Positions 1 through 6,999 of a stretch of DNA of 45,174 bases are shown piece after piece. This stretch comes from JAKLFA01 sp964450385 (GTDB lineage: Bacteria > Omnitrophota > Gorgyraeia > Zapsychrales > JANLHA01). Both the position numbers and the translations under genes were made by a program. The notes under the pieces were generated by a model that ran no database searches, was not told the DNA's origin, and was given only the letters and a program-made list of their open reading frames with translations. How positions within the stretch are numbered: position 1 is the first letter of the stretch; every line of letters starts with the position of its first letter. Location: positions 1 to 45,174 of the forward strand of contig CAYVEC010000015.1 in the NCBI GenBank assembly GCA_964450385.1. The letters run 5' to 3'.

Positions 1-422
1 ATGAAGGGGCCTCAAACACCGGGAACGGGTTGTATGAGAATAGTGCGGGATCCCAGCTTCGCGCGGGATTCGCGGCCACGAGCGCTACCACGCGTGTGAC
101 ATCTGGGGCCGGGTATTATGGGAATATGGATCTTGCGGGTTATCCGGCTGATCTCGTTGTGTCATTGGGGAGTTCGAGTGGCCGGGCCTTTGATGGCAGT
201 CATGGGGACGGGGTCTTGACCACAACGAGCGGGTATGAAGGGAATGCAACGAATACCGGCTGGCCTGGGATCGATGGCACGCCAGCTCGGGGTGTCACCT
301 CGTCACTGATCGGGTCGCGTTCGGGTACTTTTTATACATCATATCGAAATAATTCATCACTGGCGTCATCAGTAAGGTTTACTGGTCTGTACGGCGGCCG
401 GTGCGCACGCACCGCGCCGTAG
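1..422 (+). CDS. C-terminal part of an FGE/SUMF1-like extracellular protein (5' end outside window)
   Basis: The reading frame is open from the left edge (first full codon at position 3) to the TAG at 420-422, so only the last ~139 residues are present. The text has the look of the formylglycine-generating-enzyme/sulfatase-modifying-factor fold as used in large paralogous families of uncultured bacteria: a GYYGNMDLAG segment (compare the usual YG..DLxGNVWE), GRAFDGSHGDG, NTGWPGIDG and a terminal GGRCARTAP resembling the GFRxxR ending of the fold. The usual NVWE is replaced by YPADL. The N-terminus is unseen; because prepilin-like genes follow directly, it could start with a signal peptide or a prepilin segment. 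Function is unknown; it is probably an exported, non-catalytic member. An internal TTG at 30 is not a credible start, because coding continues upstream of it. Confidence 0.6.
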   Translation, partial: EGASNTGNGLYENSAGSQLRAGFAATSATTRVTSGAGYYGNMDLAGYPADLVVSLGSSSGRAFDGSHGDGVLTTTSGYEGNATNTGWPGIDGTPARGVTSSLIGSRSGTFYTSYRNNSSLASSVRFTGLYGGRCARTAP

Positions 423-454
423 CGCGAGATGAAAGGAGCGGTTGTTTAGGAAAT

Positions 455-880
455 ATGATCCGTTTCTATTTTTTTCCATGTCAGACATCCCGCCGGCGAC
501 AGGCCGGGTTCACCTTCCTTGAGGTCATGACCGCGACCGTGATCCTCGCTGTCGGGATCATGGGGATTTATCGTGTCTTCCTTTCATGCCTCTCGTTTGA
601 TCAGCGGGCAGCGAACCGTTTGGCCGCGCTTCAGGTCCTGGACCGGCAGACGGTGTCGGCCCGTCAGGAGGCCCTGACCCCTCGAGGCGCGGTGCCCGAG
701 GCAAGCGAGGCGGTGATCGTTGATGTCGAGGGGCGGCCGCTTCTGATGACCGTAACGACACGTCGGGAGACGGTTGCGGGGCTTCCTCACTTAAGCCGTA
801 TCCGGGTGACGATCGGCTGGCCTGAATCCGGCGGCCGGGTCGGCTCGGTTGAACGCACGGTATTGATCGCGAGGTTTTAA
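455..880 (+). CDS. gspI: GspI-like minor pseudopilin
   Basis: Probable minor pseudopilin of a type II secretion or type IV pilus-like system. The N-terminus has a basic stretch (RRR) followed by AGFTFLEVM and a long hydrophobic helix: a class III prepilin signal with cleavage expected after Gly18, leaving Phe+1 and the conserved Glu+5 (residue 23). The protein is 141 residues, the size of GspI. I start at ATG 455 because the prepilin leader is then of normal length and TAGGAA lies just upstream; an in-frame codon at 401 would add 18 residues overlapping the preceding gene. The last base of its stop is the first base of the next start, so translation is coupled to gspJ. Family assignment rests on gene order (I-J-K-L-M) and the prepilin motif; the mature part is too divergent for me to separate GspI from PilV-like. 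Confidence 0.75.
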   Translation: MIRFYFFPCQTSRRRQAGFTFLEVMTATVILAVGIMGIYRVFLSCLSFDQRAANRLAALQVLDRQTVSARQEALTPRGAVPEASEAVIVDVEGRPLLMTVTTRRETVAGLPHLSRIRVTIGWPESGGRVGSVERTVLIARF

Positions 881-1503
881 TGCGAGAGACCAGATCCTTA
901 TCCAGACGGTCGTTCACTCTTGTTGAGGTGCTCCTTGTCGCGTCTCTGATCGCGGTCATCGGCGCCGCGGTCGCCCAATCGCTCCTGAACGGGATGCGGA
1001 TCTGGCAGCGCATTCAGCGCGTAGGGGTGGATGAGTCAGCGATGCTTTTTGCGGAACGGTTCGCCTCGGACCTTGCGAACGCCGCGGACATGGTGGAACT
1101 GCCGTTCCACGGTGAGGGTGATCGTTGCGCGTTCGCGACGATCGTTCGAACGGGATACGCGCCCTTTGGACGGGGTCCGGTTGTGGCCTATGCGGACCAA
1201 CCGGGTCGCGTTGAATACGGGTTTGACCGGGCAGGCCGGAACTTATATCGCCAGAGGGCCTATTATGGGCAGGCCCTCAAGGGCGAGAGCCGGCAGGCCG
1301 AGGTCCTGATCACGGGGGTCGAGGCGGTGTCATTTAAGTATTTTGATATGACCCCGGAGGGACTCGTTGGGCATCCTCTGGGCGAGGCTGTTGTGCCGAG
1401 TGTGATCAAGGTCACGGTGGCCTACCGCCGGTCTGACGGGAGCCGAGGTGAGATCGTTCGGGACTTTGTGGTGCCGGTGGCATTCTACAGAAGGGTCTTA
1501 TGA
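880..1503 (+). CDS. gspJ: GspJ-like minor pseudopilin
   Basis: A 207-residue prepilin-like protein in the size range of GspJ (about 200). The N-terminus reads RRSFTLVEVLLVASLIAV: a basic leader, then a hydrophobic helix with Phe+1 and Glu+5 (Glu16). The residue before the cleavage site is Ser11 and not the usual Gly, a variation prepilin peptidases tolerate poorly to moderately. The C-terminal part (GVEAVSFKYFD followed by VPSVIKVTVAY) is the beta-sheet pattern seen in GspJ/PilW proteins, where an acidic-flanked FxYxD strand is common. The gene overlaps gspI by one base and the following gene by four (ATGA). In GspI-J-K complexes GspJ caps the pseudopilus tip together with GspI and GspK. Confidence 0.8.
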   Translation: MRETRSLSRRSFTLVEVLLVASLIAVIGAAVAQSLLNGMRIWQRIQRVGVDESAMLFAERFASDLANAADMVELPFHGEGDRCAFATIVRTGYAPFGRGPVVAYADQPGRVEYGFDRAGRNLYRQRAYYGQALKGESRQAEVLITGVEAVSFKYFDMTPEGLVGHPLGEAVVPSVIKVTVAYRRSDGSRGEIVRDFVVPVAFYRRVL

Positions 1504-2531
1504 AACGGGATCGCTATGAGCGGGCCGGGGTGCTCGTGATGGTCGTCTGGACAGTCGCGGTCTTAAGCGTCTTTGCGATCGCGATCGGCGGCCGGGTCCG
1601 GCAGAAGATGTCGCTTGCGGTTCGGCTTGAACGCCGGAGCGCCCTGCGGGCGCTCGCGCACTCTGGCGTGGATTATGTGCGGGCCTTTCTTATGAGCGAC
1701 CCTCAGCGCCATCAGGAGTTTGAGTCCGCCTCCCGGAAACAGCGGCGGTTCAATAACCCGACGGCCTTTCAGCGTGTCGACTTGGCCGACGGCTGGTTCG
1801 AGGTCAGTTATGCTGAATATGAGGTCGACCTCTCACATCCGGAGACGTTTTATGGATGCCCTGATGAGGAGAGGAAACTCAATCTTAATGTGGCCAGCGT
1901 TGCGGAGATCAAGCGGCTCGCGATGCTCACGGCAGGCCTGAATCAGGAGGCGGCCGCGGACCTGGCGCACGCGATCGTGGACTGGCGCGAGATGGGCACG
2001 GGTGAGGTCGCGGGGTTTTACGGCGACGATTATTATCGTTCGCTTGCCTTTCCCTATGAACCAAAGAAGGGCTCGTTCGAGCGGCTTGAGGAGGTCGGGC
2101 TTGTCAAGGGGATGAATCCCGATGTCTTTGCCCGGATGAGGGATTTTATCACGATCTACGGGGAGGGCCGGGTGAATATCAATACGGCGCCGATCCAGGT
2201 CCTCATGGCCCTGGGCATGAGCCGGCATGTGGCCGGGATCGTTGCCGCCGGCCGGATGGGCCGGGATGGGCAGCCGGCGACGGGTGATGATTTTGTCTTT
2301 CGTGATCCGGGAGAGGTGAGCCTGTCGATGGAGGGGTTTCCGGACCTCGCGCCCGAGGAGCTCGCGGAATTGGATCAGCTCTATGTCCGGCGGAAGATTA
2401 CGACCCGGTCGTCGTTTTTCCGGGTGCAGGTCACGGCGGTCCATCGGATCAGCCAAGAAAAACGTTCTATTCATTGTGTGGTTGACGGCCGGGATGGTAC
2501 AATAATCGCCTGGCGGGAGTTTTTATATTAA
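1500..2531 (+). CDS. gspK: GspK-like pseudopilin tip protein
   Basis: A 343-residue protein matching GspK in length and layout. An N-terminal basic segment and hydrophobic helix (GVLVMVVWTVAVLSVFAIAI) lacks Glu+5, as is usual for GspK. Two helix-hairpin-helix/SAM-like segments are visible: LNLNVASVAEIKRL near residue 125 and VNINTAPIQVLMAL near 225, the hallmark of GspK's alpha domain. A GDDF.F...GEV stretch follows, and the C-terminus has the strand pattern typical of the pseudopilin fold. It overlaps gspJ by ATGA. By analogy with known systems it would cap the pseudopilus tip with GspI and GspJ. Identification is firm at family level; whether the apparatus is a secretion system or a pilus cannot be decided here, because no ATPase, secretin or inner-membrane core gene lies in the window. 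Confidence 0.85.
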   Translation: MKRDRYERAGVLVMVVWTVAVLSVFAIAIGGRVRQKMSLAVRLERRSALRALAHSGVDYVRAFLMSDPQRHQEFESASRKQRRFNNPTAFQRVDLADGWFEVSYAEYEVDLSHPETFYGCPDEERKLNLNVASVAEIKRLAMLTAGLNQEAAADLAHAIVDWREMGTGEVAGFYGDDYYRSLAFPYEPKKGSFERLEEVGLVKGMNPDVFARMRDFITIYGEGRVNINTAPIQVLMALGMSRHVAGIVAAGRMGRDGQPATGDDFVFRDPGEVSLSMEGFPDLAPEELAELDQLYVRRKITTRSSFFRVQVTAVHRISQEKRSIHCVVDGRDGTIIAWREFLY

Positions 2532-2558
2532 TCCTCCGGCGCAGCGTGCGGGTGGGCA

Positions 2559-4085
2559 ATGGGATTATTGAATAAAAATAAAATGTTCTTGAGCGTCTGC
2601 CTTCGGGAGCAGGATGTCCGCATGGCCACGGTCGCGGTCTCGCCCCAGGGCAAACGCCTCGTTGCGGTCCATTATCAGGATGTGCCGAACGACCCTCAGG
2701 TCGTGGCTGACATGATCCGGACCGCGGTTCAGAAGATGAACGCCCGCAAGGCCGCAGTCGTCTGTGCCATGCCGAGCAGTCTTGTCATCACGAAGAACAT
2801 CGAGATCCCGTCGCTCGATCCGAAGGAGATCCATTCGATCATTGATCTTCAGGCTGGGCGCCACACCCCGTATTCGAGGGAAGAGATCTTGATCGGCTAC
2901 GTCTCGATCGGGGTCTTTCAGAGGAATTATACGAAGGTCCTGCTTGTCTTGGCGAACCGCACCGTGATCATGAAACAGATCGAGATTCTTGCGAACGCGG
3001 GGCTGCGGGCCCATAAAGTTCTTTTCGCGCCGGAAAGCCTAGCGCATTTTTATTCGGAGGCGCTCGGGATCCAGGAGGAGGATGATCCGATCGGGATCCT
3101 TGAGATATCGACGGAGGCCTCCGAGTTTGTGGTTGAATTTAACCGGACGTCCGCGACCTGCCGCGGGATCCCCGTGGGGGTGGTCCAGATGATCGCGGAG
3201 GGCGATGCCGCGCGGAACCGGTTCGTTGATGAGCTCAAGAAGTCGCTCGAGGTGTACGAAAACGAGGACATCAATAAACTTCCGGTCCGGTATATTTTGA
3301 CCGGCGCCCATGAGGAGATCAATCGTCTTCGGCCGGTCCTGCAACAGGCCTTGAATGTGGAGGTCGTTTGTCAGAGCTTTTTGGATCAGGTGGCCGTTGA
3401 TCCTGCGGCCCGCCAGCTCTTGGAGGGAGATTACAAGGCGATTTCCTTTGCCTCGACGGCAACGGCCGGGATGATGGCGAGCAGCGATCAGCAGCAGATC
3501 GACCTCACGCCCGATGAGCTGAAGATGCAGCAGGTGATCGAACAGAAGGGCCGTCAGATGGTGTTCTTTTGTGTCCTGGCCTTTTTGTTCCTTGCCCTGT
3601 TCTCCGCGAGCCGGCTCGTGGATGCGTATTTTAAGAAGGTCCGTCTCGATAAGCTCAATGAGATCTATGAATCGCATCATCGGGATGTCCTGGCCCTGGA
3701 CAGCATTGCCCAGCGCTCGCGGATTCTGCGGAGTTTTATCCAGGGCCGGATGACTACGCTCGATGTGCTCGACGAATTGTATATGCTGATCCCGAATGAG
3801 ATCTATCTTCAGAATATTTTCATTGATGAAGATGGGACCGTGAATATTCAGGGGATCTCCGAGACGATGTCGCGGGTTTTTAATCTCGTGACGGCCTTGG
3901 AAGAGTCGGTCCTGTTCAAGAATGTGAAGACGCGTTCGACGAGCGCCACGAAGGACCGCGGTAAGGATGCCGCTGCCTTTGATATTGTCTTTAAACTTGA
4001 GGTCGCGTTCACTGACGTTGTGGCGCCGGAGGCAGCAGCTGCTGAGGGAGCGGAGGGTGAGGCGGCGGCGCCGGCGGCCGAGTGA
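2559..4085 (+). CDS. gspL: GspL-like (PilM-PilN fusion) assembly platform protein
   Basis: 508 residues with the architecture of GspL, which is equivalent to PilM fused to PilN. Residues 1-300 form an actin-like PilM/GspL cytoplasmic domain (LSVCLREQDVRMATV at the start, then AVVCAMPSSLVITKNIEIP, and LQAGRHTPYSREEILIGY, a typical PilM motif). A single membrane helix lies at about 334-354. The periplasmic part resembles PilN: it has a coiled-coil-like linker and then LYMLIPNEIYLQNIFIDEDGTVNIQG, close to the standard PilN beta-strand. The C-terminal 20 residues are Ala/Glu-rich. It sits 27 bases after gspK and seven before the GspM-like gene. In known systems it links the cytoplasmic ATPase to the pseudopilus. 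The start ATG has GGTGGGCA upstream, a weak ribosome site. Confidence 0.82.
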   Translation: MGLLNKNKMFLSVCLREQDVRMATVAVSPQGKRLVAVHYQDVPNDPQVVADMIRTAVQKMNARKAAVVCAMPSSLVITKNIEIPSLDPKEIHSIIDLQAGRHTPYSREEILIGYVSIGVFQRNYTKVLLVLANRTVIMKQIEILANAGLRAHKVLFAPESLAHFYSEALGIQEEDDPIGILEISTEASEFVVEFNRTSATCRGIPVGVVQMIAEGDAARNRFVDELKKSLEVYENEDINKLPVRYILTGAHEEINRLRPVLQQALNVEVVCQSFLDQVAVDPAARQLLEGDYKAISFASTATAGMMASSDQQQIDLTPDELKMQQVIEQKGRQMVFFCVLAFLFLALFSASRLVDAYFKKVRLDKLNEIYESHHRDVLALDSIAQRSRILRSFIQGRMTTLDVLDELYMLIPNEIYLQNIFIDEDGTVNIQGISETMSRVFNLVTALEESVLFKNVKTRSTSATKDRGKDAAAFDIVFKLEVAFTDVVAPEAAAAEGAEGEAAAPAAE

Positions 4086-4092
4086 GGGGGCT

Positions 4093-6060
4093 ATGTTCCA
4101 AGATTTCTTTGCAAAATTAACGGATCAGGAGAAGCGGTTCTTCTACGGCGCGATGGCCGCGGTTGTGCTCGCGTTGGCTGATATGCTTTTTTTCCGGCCG
4201 GTCCTCGCGAACCTGCGCGAGACCGAGGAGGCGATCCGGAGCCGTCAGATCGCGATCGAACAGGACCAGCGGCTTCTTTCTTTCCGGGATAAGATCCTCG
4301 TCGAGCGGAACGTCTATGATGAATTCGATGCCGGAGAAAAGATGACGGGCGAGGAGGTCATTGCGACGTTTTTGAAGACGGTCGAGGTCCTGGCCTCTGA
4401 ATCCAAGATCACGGTCTCGCAGCTCAATCCCTCGGATGTGGTCCAGCGCAAGGGTTCGGTCCAGTATTTTGCGAATCTTGACGGTGAGGGACGGCTTGAG
4501 GACGTGATCGGTTTTATGCACCGCATTGATTCGACGAAGAATCTGATCAAGGTCGTGAAGATGAACGTCGCGGGCAAGAAGGCGAGCCCGGATCTGGTGA
4601 CGGTATCGATGAAGTTGTCAAAACTTGTGATTGATCCGTCGACCCTCGCGAATTTTAAACTTCTCGGCGACGGGTTCACCCTGCCGGACGAGTTAAAGAG
4701 CGAGTCCGGCGCGGTCAGGGCCCCTGATGCCCTGCCGAAAGCGTCAACCGGGACTGATGTGACGCCGCCTGCGCCGCTTGCTCCAGGTCAGGCCCCCGAG
4801 GTCAAGGCCCCGGACCCTCAGCAACCACAGGCATCACCGACTGATCCTGCGGCCACGGCCTCCGCGGAAAAAAAAACGAATGAACAGCCCTCAGCGTCAC
4901 CTTCGGTTCCTTCAGGTGAGGGTGGTCCGGGGTCTCAGCCTGGGGTAGCCCCGAAGACGCCTGATCAGACCGGGCAGGGTGCCGCAGAAGGCGGCGGTGC
5001 GGGTGGCGGGGCTGCAGGTGGGGGTGGTGCGGGAGCCTATGGAGGGACTTCGGGTAGTGGCGGAGATGGTAAGGCCGGGGCTGGCGGGGCAACGGGCGGA
5101 GGCGCTGGAGCCGGCGCGGCGGGTGCAGGCGGTGGAGCTGGTGGACAGGCGGGTGGGGCGGATTCTCCGAATCAAGATGGAGGCGGGACAGCTGGTTCAG
5201 GCGGTGCTGAAGGAGCGGGTGCAGTCACTGGTGGCGGCGGTGGTGGCGGTGATGCTGTGGGGGCTGCGGCAGGACAGCGAGATCTTCAACAATCTGGAAG
5301 TGCGGTCGGGGCGGGTGGCGCTGGGGGTGATGGTGTTGGCGGCTCTGCTGCTGAAGGCGGGGTTGGTGTTGGCGGTGTAACTGGCGGGACGGCGGGTGAC
5401 GGTGGTGCTGCGGGAGGCGAGGGAGGTGCTGGTGGTGCGGCAGGTGCGGGTGCCGGTGGGGCCGGTGCTGGAGCCGCGGGTCCCGGAGGTGCTGGTGGGA
5501 CTGGCGCCGGTGCAGGAGGCACGGGAGCCGGTGCTGCTGGAGGAGCCGGAGGCGCAGGTGGGGCGGCAGGTGGCCCAGGGATTGAAGGCGGGTCCGGTGG
5601 ATCCGGCGGAGGCCGTTCCGGAGGGATCGGCCGGGATGACGGCGGGGTTGCAGGGCCGGCGGGTGCGTCATCCGTGAACGAAGAAAATGACAAGTTTATT
5701 GGCAAGCGGCGGCGGAATCCCGGGGCTCAGCAGGCCGAGGAGCAGCCGGCGCCGCCTCAAAAGCCCATGTCTGCGGCAGCCCAGCGCCGGATGGAGGAAT
5801 TGAGGCGTCAGCAGGAGCAGCAACAAAAGGAGTCGGGGACACCCAAGGATGATAAGCCTGACCCCTTACGGTCCGGCGGCCGGGTGCGTATCGAGAGTCT
5901 TGATTCCCTGTGGACGGGATTTTGGAATAAGGTTTTTAAAAAAGGTGGGGATCTTGAACCCGTGGAGGGGGATGAAGAGGGAGGCGGGGAGGAAGGCGGG
6001 GATGGGGGCGAGGAGACGGGTGATGGACGGAATTTATGGGAACGCAAGATGACGAGGTAA
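4093..6060 (+). CDS. gspM: GspM/PilO-like protein with a giant Gly/Ala-rich insert
   Basis: 655 residues, three to four times the usual size of GspM/PilO. Residues 1-15 are cytoplasmic, 16-35 a membrane helix, about 36-75 a charged coiled-coil segment and 80-195 a PilO-like ferredoxin fold (EVIATFLKTVEVLASESKI, later VIGFMHRIDSTKNLIKV). A Pro/Ala/Ser/Gln-rich linker follows to about 296, then an almost pure Gly/Ala tract with scattered Val, Asp and Ser to about 526. The tail is charged and Gln-rich (QRRMEELRRQQEQQQ) and ends with a Gly/Glu-rich stretch. The start at 4093 is chosen for the membrane helix context and the GAGGGGG seven bases upstream; an in-frame ATG at 3967 would add Arg-rich residues overlapping gspL. 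By position it is the GspM partner of GspL. The function of the low-complexity part is unknown; it could be an extended flexible periplasmic spacer. Confidence 0.75.
   Translation: MFQDFFAKLTDQEKRFFYGAMAAVVLALADMLFFRPVLANLRETEEAIRSRQIAIEQDQRLLSFRDKILVERNVYDEFDAGEKMTGEEVIATFLKTVEVLASESKITVSQLNPSDVVQRKGSVQYFANLDGEGRLEDVIGFMHRIDSTKNLIKVVKMNVAGKKASPDLVTVSMKLSKLVIDPSTLANFKLLGDGFTLPDELKSESGAVRAPDALPKASTGTDVTPPAPLAPGQAPEVKAPDPQQPQASPTDPAATASAEKKTNEQPSASPSVPSGEGGPGSQPGVAPKTPDQTGQGAAEGGGAGGGAAGGGGAGAYGGTSGSGGDGKAGAGGATGGGAGAGAAGAGGGAGGQAGGADSPNQDGGGTAGSGGAEGAGAVTGGGGGGGDAVGAAAGQRDLQQSGSAVGAGGAGGDGVGGSAAEGGVGVGGVTGGTAGDGGAAGGEGGAGGAAGAGAGGAGAGAAGPGGAGGTGAGAGGTGAGAAGGAGGAGGAAGGPGIEGGSGGSGGGRSGGIGRDDGGVAGPAGASSVNEENDKFIGKRRRNPGAQQAEEQPAPPQKPMSAAAQRRMEELRRQQEQQQKESGTPKDDKPDPLRSGGRVRIESLDSLWTGFWNKVFKKGGDLEPVEGDEEGGGEEGGDGGEETGDGRNLWERKMTR
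4981..5670 (+). repeat. Gly/Ala-coding low-complexity DNA
   Basis: About 690 bases built from irregular GGx/GCx codons (ggtgctgg, gcggcagg, ggagccgg and variants). It is imperfectly tandem: units vary in length and third base, so it is degenerate and not a clean microsatellite. The reading frame of the GspM-like gene runs through without interruption, whereas the opposite strand reads as Pro/Ala/His-rich open frames that are only shadows. Such DNA is prone to slippage and to assembly error. Confidence 0.85.
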
Positions 6061-6066
6061 CGCTTC

Positions 6067-6990
6067 ATGATACGCGGTTGGATATCTTTTGGGATCGGGT
6101 TCGTGTTTCTCGTGGCGGCGGTCACCGGGGCCTTGGCTCAGGCGAATCCTGTCAGATCCATCTTTGAGGCAGGGTGGGAGGCCTATCAGGAGAATGATTA
6201 TAAGGGGGCGAAGGTCTTGTTCGAGAAGCTCGTCGATGTCGCTCCCCAGTTTGCCCCGGGATATTATGCCCTGGGCAAGGTCTATCAGGACTCATCCGCT
6301 GACCCCTTAGAATGCCTGTGGTATTTTTATCGAGCGATCACGATCGACCCGAATTATCCGCATCCGTATGAAGGGATCTGCCGCGCGTATTATCAGGCCG
6401 GGGATATGGCCCGTGCCGAGCAGGCCTGCCTCACTGCGATCAAACTCGATCCGAATCTCTATCCAGCGAAATTGTCCATGGCCTGGATATATCTTATTGA
6501 GAAGTCGGACCCCATCAATGCCCTGCCGTATTTCGAACATGTCCGCGCCGCGATCGACAGCCCGGTTGTTCTTTTTGGCATGGGGATGTGTTATGCCAAA
6601 CTGGACCGGAACGCCCAGGTCGTGGAGATGATCTCACTCTTGCGCGAGAAAGGGGCTCTTGATATGGCCGGCCAGCTCGAGGCCGTCCTCCGAGGAAAGG
6701 CGAATCCGGAACAGATGATCCCGTATCCGCTTTTTATCAATCTCAGCCGTGAGCCGGAGAAGTTCCAGAGCCGCGTGGTGGGTCCTCGGGCCGACGAGGC
6801 CGTGAAAGAGACCCTGGTGGCCGAGCCCATGATCCCCGAGGGCATGCCGAGCAAGGTCGAGATCCATCTTCAAGGCCAGATCCCGATCCCGGTGATGCCG
6901 CAGATGTATAATCTTCAGGGGCAGGTCGAACAGCCTGTCTACGGCGGTCAGAAAGAACAGCACCCGGGGAGCCTGTCCCCCACTGAATAA
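6067..6990 (+). CDS. Exported TPR-repeat protein
   Basis: 307 residues with a Sec-type signal peptide (MIRGW, hydrophobic core, ALA cleavage site near residue 25). Residues ~30-200 carry at least four tetratricopeptide-like helices: GWEAYQENDYKGAKVLFEKLVDVAP, ALGKVYQDSS, GICRAYYQAGDMARAEQACL and MCYAKLDRNAQVVEM are the recognisable A/B helices. The last ~90 residues are Pro- and Met-rich and probably extended. It starts six bases after the GspM-like gene, so it belongs to the same operon. TPR proteins that accompany pilus or secretion systems (for example PilF-type pilotins) help secretin assembly or bind the periplasmic domains; an analogous role is an inference from position only. There is no lipobox cysteine at the cleavage site. 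Confidence 0.8.
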   Translation: MIRGWISFGIGFVFLVAAVTGALAQANPVRSIFEAGWEAYQENDYKGAKVLFEKLVDVAPQFAPGYYALGKVYQDSSADPLECLWYFYRAITIDPNYPHPYEGICRAYYQAGDMARAEQACLTAIKLDPNLYPAKLSMAWIYLIEKSDPINALPYFEHVRAAIDSPVVLFGMGMCYAKLDRNAQVVEMISLLREKGALDMAGQLEAVLRGKANPEQMIPYPLFINLSREPEKFQSRVVGPRADEAVKETLVAEPMIPEGMPSKVEIHLQGQIPIPVMPQMYNLQGQVEQPVYGGQKEQHPGSLSPTE

Positions 6991-6999
6991 TTCTTGCGA

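Noticed and set aside
3967..4092. Upstream extension of the GspM-like gene
   Set aside because: Arg/Leu-rich and entirely within the C-terminal coding sequence of the GspL-like gene in another frame.
5225..5705. Long minus-strand frames opposite the Gly/Ala tract
   Set aside because: Pro/Ala/His-rich shadows of the GGx/GCx repeat; no ribosome site or family match.
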